56,805 nucleotides of DNA, from NCBI GenBank assembly GCA_949297715.1, contig CASFTJ010000009.1:1-56805 (forward strand), written 5' to 3'. Made by a program: the position numbers and the translations under genes. This DNA comes from an uncultured bacterium (GTDB lineage: Bacteria > Cyanobacteriota > Vampirovibrionia > Gastranaerophilales > Gastranaerophilaceae). The notes beneath the pieces were generated by a model, which saw only the letters and a program-made list of their open reading frames with translations, was not told where the DNA came from and searched no databases. Shown here one piece after another: positions 52,172 to 56,805 of the stretch; the first letter of the stretch is position 1; each line of letters begins with the position of its first letter.

Positions 52172-52177
52172 TATAAT
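52172..52177 (+). promoter_or_regulatory. TATAAT box eleven bases before the 52189 start codon
   Basis: TATAAT lies within the 29-bp divergent gap. A transcript from it would start about 5 nt before the ATG at 52189, and no SD sequence is present, so a near-leaderless mRNA is likely. No clear -35 can be assigned; it would fall inside the upstream gene. Confidence 0.4.
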
Positions 52178-52188
52178 AATATGTTAGC

Positions 52189-52782
52189 ATGAATGAGAAA
52201 TTTTTCATATATAAGACTTCTGTTTTAAAAAGTGAAAACTTGGATTTGTCTTTTATACCGATGATGGCAAGAAGAAAATTAAGCCCGATAGCAAGGATTA
52301 CTTTTGCCTTATTAAATGAATGCTATGACGGAAATGATGTTAATCTTGTGTTTGCATCTCAATTTGGAGAGGTGGACAGGCTTGAAAGTTTAATTTCTCA
52401 GTACACAACGGATGGTGAAGTTTCGCCGATTTCCTTCGGGTCTTCTGTTCATAACGCTTCGGTTGGTGCTTTTTCACTTTTTAAAGGAATAAAAAACAAG
52501 TATAATGCGGTATCTGCAGGTGAAAACAGTTTAAGTGCGGGTTTTTGGGATGCAATATCAGAAAAAGAAAAAACGCTTTTTGTATATGCTGATACTTTGC
52601 CGGAATTAAGCGGTGTTGCTTGTTTAATTGGGAAAGAACCTCAAGCGGAGGCTTGTGAATATGAATTGTATATTTCTCAAAATTCTGCGCAAGATAATGA
52701 ATATCAAAGATTTGTGAAATTTTTAACTAAAGATGCCCAAAATTTTACTGCACCTTATTATACGGTAAGGAGAGTTAAATGA
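52189..52782 (+). CDS. Short ketosynthase-like protein (ketoacyl-synt_2 type, APE-cluster style)
   Basis: 197 residues with the pattern MMARRKLSPIARITFAL, VFASQFGEVDRLESLISQYT, PISFGSSVHNASVGAFSLFK and AVSAGENSLSAGFWDA, as in the single-domain beta-ketoacyl synthase N-terminal family (Pfam ketoacyl-synt_2) found in aryl-polyene loci. The Cys of the active site is replaced (SAGENSLSAG), so it probably shapes chain length or forms a heterodimer with a full ketosynthase. The gene overlaps the acyltransferase by 4 bp. Confidence 0.82.
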   Translation: MNEKFFIYKTSVLKSENLDLSFIPMMARRKLSPIARITFALLNECYDGNDVNLVFASQFGEVDRLESLISQYTTDGEVSPISFGSSVHNASVGAFSLFKGIKNKYNAVSAGENSLSAGFWDAISEKEKTLFVYADTLPELSGVACLIGKEPQAEACEYELYISQNSAQDNEYQRFVKFLTKDAQNFTAPYYTVRRVK

Positions 52783-53513
52783 TAAGGCTTTGGCGATCGT
52801 TTCTCGGGGTTTTGAGTTTTTCTGTATTTGGATTGGGGGCAGGTGTTATAAGTTTTGTAATTTTCCCTTACATATATTTTGTATGGCCTGAAAATGAACA
52901 AAAAAAAGCTTATTCTGAAGTTGTTCATAGGGCTTGGAATTTCTTTATTCGACTTCTTATTAAAATAAAAATTATTGATATTGAAATTCCAGATAAAGAA
53001 AAGTTGAAAAATTTGTCCGGAAAAATAATCGTAGCAAATCATCCGACTTTTATTGATATTGTAATTTTAATAGGTTTAATTCCGAATTCAACGTGTTTGG
53101 CTAAAAAAGCAACTCTTAAAAATCCGTTTTTTAGAAATATAGTAAAATCAATTTACATAATAAACGATATAGATTTGGAAAAGTTAAAAGAGGATTCGGC
53201 AAAATATCTTTCGGAGGGTTTTAATATAGTAATATTTCCTTCCGGCACAAGAACCAAGCAGGATGAAGATTTTAAAATACATAAAGGTCCTGCGGCGATT
53301 TCGCTTAATTCCGGAGCCGAAATAGTTTCTGTTAAAATAACAACTGACATTCCTTTTCTTCAAAAAGGTCAGTTATTTTGTGATATGGGAGCAAAAACAG
53401 TGGGATTTAAGCTTGAAGTAAAAGAGCCGATAAATCCTAAAGATTATGCGGATTTGCCAGAGATTAAAGCGCGAAATGCAATTTCAAAGAAAATTAAGGA
53501 ACGGATAATTTAG
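52779..53513 (+). CDS. 1-acylglycerol-3-phosphate-type acyltransferase (PlsC family)
   Basis: 244 residues, with an N-terminal TM segment (FLGVLSFSVFGLGAGVISFV), then VANHPTFIDIVILIGL (the HX4D motif, N-H-P-T-F-I-D) and IVIFPSGTRTKQDE (the EGTRS-like motif, here PSGTR, with Ser in place of Glu). PlsC-family enzymes move acyl chains to a glycerol or sugar acceptor in the membrane. In this context it may attach the polyene or acyl product of the adjacent enzymes to a lipid anchor. It is coupled to the short ketosynthase gene. Confidence 0.88.
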   Translation: MIRLWRSFLGVLSFSVFGLGAGVISFVIFPYIYFVWPENEQKKAYSEVVHRAWNFFIRLLIKIKIIDIEIPDKEKLKNLSGKIIVANHPTFIDIVILIGLIPNSTCLAKKATLKNPFFRNIVKSIYIINDIDLEKLKEDSAKYLSEGFNIVIFPSGTRTKQDEDFKIHKGPAAISLNSGAEIVSVKITTDIPFLQKGQLFCDMGAKTVGFKLEVKEPINPKDYADLPEIKARNAISKKIKERII

Positions 53514-53633
53514 GTTTTTATAAGATTAGAAAGAGCGCTAATTTTGGAAATTTTTGAAAGCCGCCGAAATTAAAAAAAGCGCCGATTAGAAAATCGCTCC
53601 AAAGGTAAAAGTACACTTCGTGTACCAAAAAAA

Positions 53634-53658
53634 ACCTGATTTTTGGGGAAAATCAGGT
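53634..53658 (-). terminator. Terminator for the 54-residue gene
   Basis: ACCTGATTTT pairs with AAAATCAGGT. On the minus strand it is followed by eight T. It lies downstream of the small gene at 53720-53884. Another tiny hairpin GTACAC-TTC-GTGTAC is at 53611-53625, and a third (AGCGATTTTCTAATCGGCGC, imperfect) at about 53578-53597. The 53514-53719 spacer otherwise holds no gene. Confidence 0.75.
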
Positions 53659-53719
53659 ACAAAATTTGTAGGGGAAAAATTAATTGGAGTTAAAATTTTA
53701 TAGTAAGTATTGTTTTGAT

Positions 53720-53884
53720 TTAAATTAAGTGTAAAGCTTGTTTGTTTGCCATAGCAATAAAGTTCATTTGCGCCAGCAAAACTTCTGATCTGTCTTCGAA
53801 AGCCTGAGGTGCAGGTGCTGTCAGCTTATCCTGATACATATCTTTCAGTTTGTCATCAATTTTTTTCAAATTTGCAACTGCCAT
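53720..53884 (-). CDS. Small hypothetical protein, 54 residues
   Basis: The ATG at 53884 follows GAGAGG and opens 54 codons ending TAA. It has a helical start (VANLKKIDDKLKDMYQDKLT), a proline spot (APAPQAF) and a second helix (EVLLAQMNFIAMANKQAL). Codon use is like that of its neighbours, and a strong terminator follows, so it is probably real. No family is recognised. It lies on the opposite strand to both flanking genes. Confidence 0.6.
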   Translation of the reverse strand: MAVANLKKIDDKLKDMYQDKLTAPAPQAFEDRSEVLLAQMNFIAMANKQALHLI

Positions 53885-54068
53885 AATTCTCAGCCTCTCT
53901 TCTATAAAATCATCTTGTGTATATATAAAGTATATACACTTTTAAAAATTTCAGTTTTCGGCTTTTGTTGTTACAAAACTTTACAATGGGTTTAAAAATT
54001 CAAACAGGCAGGCAATTTTTGCTAAGGACATGTTTTTATAATTATATAGAGTTATGTAGGTTAGCGGA

Positions 54069-56339
54069 ATGGTTAGTAATTACAATCAACAATATAATAT
54101 CCCGATGCAGGCAGTGAACGGACAGATGGTTCCTATTGACAGGGAAAAAATCAAAGAGGGGGTCGACAATTCTTATCTTGCCAACCGTGTGAAGGCTTCT
54201 GCTGATGAAGAAACCAATCCTTTGCTTTATGCAGGGACAGGAGCTGCGATATGGTACGGAATATCGCAGGGGATGGATGTATTTAACAAGAAGTGTGCCG
54301 TAGATTATGAAAAGAGTGCATTTGGCAAACTTGGGGCATTTGGTGACAGAGTTGCAAACGCATTTAACAAGACCTGGTTAGGCGAAATATTCGGCCAATT
54401 GGGTAAAAAGACAAAGGATCTCGGTCATTGGATGAGCGAGAAAAACAGCATAGCTTATTCATTGGCAAATCATTCAACGCAGCCTGAATGGGGATTTGCA
54501 AAGACTCCCGGACAAGGTGTTCACGGATTTTTGGCGATGGATATGCAGCAGATGTTTGAAGAATATTTAAAACCTGCAAGCCAGAACAGAAATAAATTTT
54601 CGTGGTTAAGAGGAAAAGATGTAAATCCTCAAGTTTTGGAAAATTTAGGGATGCAGCAAGCTGATATTAATGCATTTAAGAGAACCCTAAACGGCAAAAC
54701 ATTTGCAGAAAAGCAGCTTTTAATGCAGAAAAAAGAGCTGGAACTTTTGGGATATAAACAAGATTTTATTGATCATGTTTATAAAACAAGAGGTACCGCA
54801 GGTCTTGAAAAAATCGCTTATGCTAAAAAAGTTCGCAAATTAGGATTTGACTCAGTTGCGGATTTTGAAGCAGTAAAGAAAGATATAACCGCACATTCTG
54901 ATAAAGTTATGGAAGCGCTTGAAAAAGTGACTAAAAACGGTGATATAAAGGTTTCCATTTGGAAAAAAGACGGCAAAATCGGAAAATTCATACACCACAT
55001 GTTTGGTCGTGAAGTTTCCTTCAAAGAATATTTAAACAAATATAAAGCAGCATTAGGTAAAGGAAATTCGACATCATTAGGGCGAGCATTACCGAAAGCA
55101 TTGTCGTGGTTTTTGGAAGGTTGTACGAACAGGTTTGCAGGCGGTAAGATTGCCGTTGCAATGCAGGCAGGAATCTTTGCCGATATGCTTATTCATACCC
55201 TCAAAGCTCCGAAAGGTGAAAAGGGCAAAACTTTAGCGGAAAGATTTGTAAATGACTTTACATACTTTATGGCAATGCCTTTAGGTATTGTTGCAATGCA
55301 CAAAGTCGGCGGTTTGAAATATGCAGGCATGACAGTCGAACAGGTTGAAAAGTTCCGTGCGGCAAGAGAAGCGTTTAATGCTGATGTTAAAGCTGGTTTG
55401 TTAGCTGATAAAAAGGTTTATAAGGCCCGTAAAACCGAACTTAAAAATATGTTGAAAGCTAATGTTAAAAATCCGATTACAAAACTATTTAAGAAAATCG
55501 GCGGATTTATTAACATAGGTAACGAAACGCTTTTAGCAAGAAGATCAACGGCTAAATGGAATTTGAATTTCTTAAGAAAATCAGGTAACTTCTTCCGTAA
55601 CTTGGCAGGTGTTCCGTTAAGAATAGCAATACCTTTGGCAATAGTTTCACCTTTCCTAGCAAAATTGACAACCAAAGGCGTTCACGCAATCTTAGGCAAA
55701 CCGACAAAATCAGTTCTTGATGAAGATAAAGAAGAAACTCCAAAAGAACCTCAAATATCTCCTGAACAGCAAAAGGCGCTTCAAGAAGCTTTATTAAAAG
55801 CAGCTCAGGCTCAAAACCAGCCGCCAAGAGTTCCTCAATCTCCGTCAAACCTGATTAATCAATACGTAAATCAGGCTCATACTGCATCTTCTTCACAGTC
55901 ACCTTCAGGAGCTGCCCAGACAAACTTGCTTAACAGTTATGTAAAACAGGTTAATAATCAGCAAACTTCAACCAAGACAACTCAGACTGTTCAAAATCAA
56001 ACTTCACCTCTTTTGCAGGCAACAGCAGGTACCCGTCCGATAAATGTTCAACAATCCTCTCCTTCACCGCTGGTAAGAGATGCTGCAGAAAAATTGACTC
56101 ATAACAGTCAAGCACCTCAAACTCGTTCATACAGTTATATCCCTTCTCCCGATTGCAATATAAAACAGGAAGCACCAAAACAGTCAACCCCGCAGCCTGC
56201 AAAACCTAAATATGTTCCGTCCCCTGAAAATAGGGTACTCCCCGGCCCTCAAGAGGATTATACCGGAGTTGCGGCTGCAATGAAAAAATGCGACGACGCC
56301 GAAAAACAAGCTTCTGAAACATTGTCAATGAGATGGTAA
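54069..56339 (+). CDS. Large membrane-associated protein of unknown function, 756 residues
   Basis: The sequence begins with a soluble leader, then a hydrophobic segment at ~47-71 (LLYAGTGAAIWYGISQGMDV), a long lysine-rich helical region (~75-340), and hydrophobic segments at ~355-380, ~393-415 (YFMAMPLGIVAMHK) and ~517-536 (VPLRIAIPLAIVSPFLAKLT). From ~545 on there is a disordered Pro/Gln/Ser tail with internal repeats: NLINQYVNQ (~592) and NLLNSYVKQ (~616), YIPSPDCN (~687) and YVPSPENRV (~714). No catalytic motif or signal peptide is visible. It resembles the 339-residue protein at 4302 in composition only. The C-terminal repeats may bind a partner. Confidence 0.65.
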   Translation: MVSNYNQQYNIPMQAVNGQMVPIDREKIKEGVDNSYLANRVKASADEETNPLLYAGTGAAIWYGISQGMDVFNKKCAVDYEKSAFGKLGAFGDRVANAFNKTWLGEIFGQLGKKTKDLGHWMSEKNSIAYSLANHSTQPEWGFAKTPGQGVHGFLAMDMQQMFEEYLKPASQNRNKFSWLRGKDVNPQVLENLGMQQADINAFKRTLNGKTFAEKQLLMQKKELELLGYKQDFIDHVYKTRGTAGLEKIAYAKKVRKLGFDSVADFEAVKKDITAHSDKVMEALEKVTKNGDIKVSIWKKDGKIGKFIHHMFGREVSFKEYLNKYKAALGKGNSTSLGRALPKALSWFLEGCTNRFAGGKIAVAMQAGIFADMLIHTLKAPKGEKGKTLAERFVNDFTYFMAMPLGIVAMHKVGGLKYAGMTVEQVEKFRAAREAFNADVKAGLLADKKVYKARKTELKNMLKANVKNPITKLFKKIGGFINIGNETLLARRSTAKWNLNFLRKSGNFFRNLAGVPLRIAIPLAIVSPFLAKLTTKGVHAILGKPTKSVLDEDKEETPKEPQISPEQQKALQEALLKAAQAQNQPPRVPQSPSNLINQYVNQAHTASSSQSPSGAAQTNLLNSYVKQVNNQQTSTKTTQTVQNQTSPLLQATAGTRPINVQQSSPSPLVRDAAEKLTHNSQAPQTRSYSYIPSPDCNIKQEAPKQSTPQPAKPKYVPSPENRVLPGPQEDYTGVAAAMKKCDDAEKQASETLSMRW

Positions 56340-56356
56340 ATTATCCTAAAAGGCTA

Positions 56357-56385
56357 TTGAACAATGAAAAATAATGTGATACAAT
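56357..56385 (+). promoter_or_regulatory. Sigma70-type promoter for the non-coding RNA
   Basis: TTGAAC (56357-56362) and TACAAT (56380-56385) are separated by exactly 17 bp, giving a predicted start near 56392. No protein gene begins within the next 300 bp, so it should drive the structured RNA. Confidence 0.7.
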
Positions 56386-56391
56386 CCTAAT

Positions 56392-56592
56392 TACTGTACG
56401 GGTGTTCAATTTTGTTCCTACATTTTTTATAAAAGGGAGAGTTGACTCTCAATGACATTGCAGTATACCCGCCGATTAAAATCGCCAGCGGGAAACGGAT
56501 TTGTCAAGGCGCTCACCCACCTGCGAGACCAGCAGGTAACAAAATCACATTCGTACACCAAAAGCACAATTCTTTTTTAGAATTGTGCTTTT
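56392..56592 (+). ncRNA. Structured non-coding RNA, candidate 6S RNA
   Basis: About 200 nt between a good promoter and a strong terminator, without a coding frame. Outer helices TGTACG/CGTACA and ATTTTGTT/AACAAAAT close the whole. Inside are the hairpins GAGAG-TTGA-CTCTC, CCCGC-CGATT..AATCG-GCGGG and ACCTGC-GAGACCA-GCAGGT, with TGACA/TGTCA bridging the middle one. Size, own promoter and a closing stem around an internal loop fit 6S RNA, as does the part CAAGGCGCTCACC. I cannot prove it: SRP RNA, tmRNA and RNase P do not match, but a new RNA family is possible. Confidence 0.55.
56560..56592 (+). terminator. Rho-independent terminator of the non-coding RNA
   Basis: AAAAGCACAATTCT pairs with AGAATTGTGCTTTT around a T-rich loop, giving a 14-bp stem with a T-run at its 3' side. 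It ends the structured RNA before the next gene. Confidence 0.85.
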
Positions 56593-56727
56593 AAAATGAA
56601 TAAAAAAACTAACCTCAATATTAACAAATGTTACAATTTTGCATATAAATTAAAGAACCCCTTAAAAAATCCGACTAATAAAGAGAATAAGTCGACGAAA
56701 AATAATTGAAAGGGAACCCGAAGAACA

Positions 56728-56805
56728 ATGGGAATGTCAGCATCACAGGCAAGATTGTTAACAATAACGGCGCGATTGAATCACGTCGAGCTTGAAACGC
56801 AATAT
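56728..56805 (+). CDS. N-terminal fragment of a protein starting MGMSASQARLL, partial
   Basis: The gene begins at 56728 behind an AAGGGA about 13 bases upstream and runs off the window after 26 codons. The start MGMSASQARLLTITARLNHV is, to my knowledge, typical of a protein family frequent in Melainabacteria-type genomes, often of unknown function. The rest cannot be judged from here. Confidence 0.55.
   Translation, partial: MGMSASQARLLTITARLNHVELETQY

Noticed and set aside
1-56805. CRISPR array, tRNA, rRNA, insertion sequence with transposase, or diversity-generating retroelement
   Set aside because: No spaced direct repeats, cloverleaf, DDE transposase or reverse transcriptase sequence was seen on either strand.

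Overview
The window is a low-GC, densely coded bacterial chromosome segment. Gene content and protein style point to a gut Gastranaerophilales / Melainabacteria-type member of the Cyanobacteriota. The clues are type IV pilin-like proteins with an FTLAEVLITIG N-terminus, a fermentative [FeFe]-hydrogenase locus, a small SprA-related metalloprotease, many lineage-style proteins of unknown function, several with a short N-terminal F-x-G motif, and a terminal partial protein beginning MGMSASQARLL. This placement is inferred from remembered family features, not from a search.

Layout. 1-1.9 kb is an accessory or decayed edge: the N-terminal part of a phage head-morphogenesis-like protein, a clear SAM-I (S-box) aptamer, a zinc-ribbon gene that appears truncated, and a convergent hypothetical gene. 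1.9-8.2 kb holds a hypothetical gene, a DNA-deoxyinosine glycosylase, a metalloprotease-like gene with a suspected frameshift at its start, a membrane protein, a DUF4037-type nucleotidyltransferase and an exported pair whose first member is an M48-like protein without its HExxH motif. 8.2-15.8 kb carries housekeeping genes (dapB, a PC4-like gene coupled to priA, dxr) mixed with three pilin-like genes. Two of these pilin genes have poly-G tracts of 11 and 12 bp between a well-placed start codon and the prepilin cleavage site. Both tracts are at out-of-frame lengths, and both genes would be restored by 10 or 13 G. This looks like an on/off phase-variable pilin system and is the strongest novel signal in the window.

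15.8-21 kb is a hydrogenase locus: a catalytic-type [FeFe] hydrogenase, two thioredoxin-like 2Fe-2S ferredoxins, a SpoIIE-type phosphatase and a PAS-containing sensory-type hydrogenase. Together they suggest redox or H2 sensing. 21-31.5 kb contains lipoate/octanoate transfer, a tandem pair of exported helical paralogues, two TPR proteins, mnmE, a multi-HTH protein and a diguanylate cyclase-like protein. 31.6-35.7 kb holds a 1196-residue protein joining hydrophobic segments, an Ala/Thr/Glu/Pro linker, a RelA/SpoT-like synthetase domain and a GNAT domain, followed by a small unknown partner gene.

35.7-48.5 kb is mostly housekeeping: rimI, bioY, a GCS2 glutamate-cysteine ligase, rsmA, ispE, an HD protein, ybaK, a zinc alcohol dehydrogenase, a cupin and a DHA2 exporter, with small exported proteins between them. 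48.6-53.5 kb is a compact type II fatty-acid/aryl-polyene-like set (two ketosynthases, a ketoreductase, a dehydratase, a truncated ketosynthase-like protein and an acyltransferase) organised divergently around a 29-bp gap. The right end has a 54-residue gene with its own terminator, a 756-residue membrane protein, a roughly 200-nt structured RNA with its own promoter and terminator (possibly 6S RNA), and the start of a further gene.
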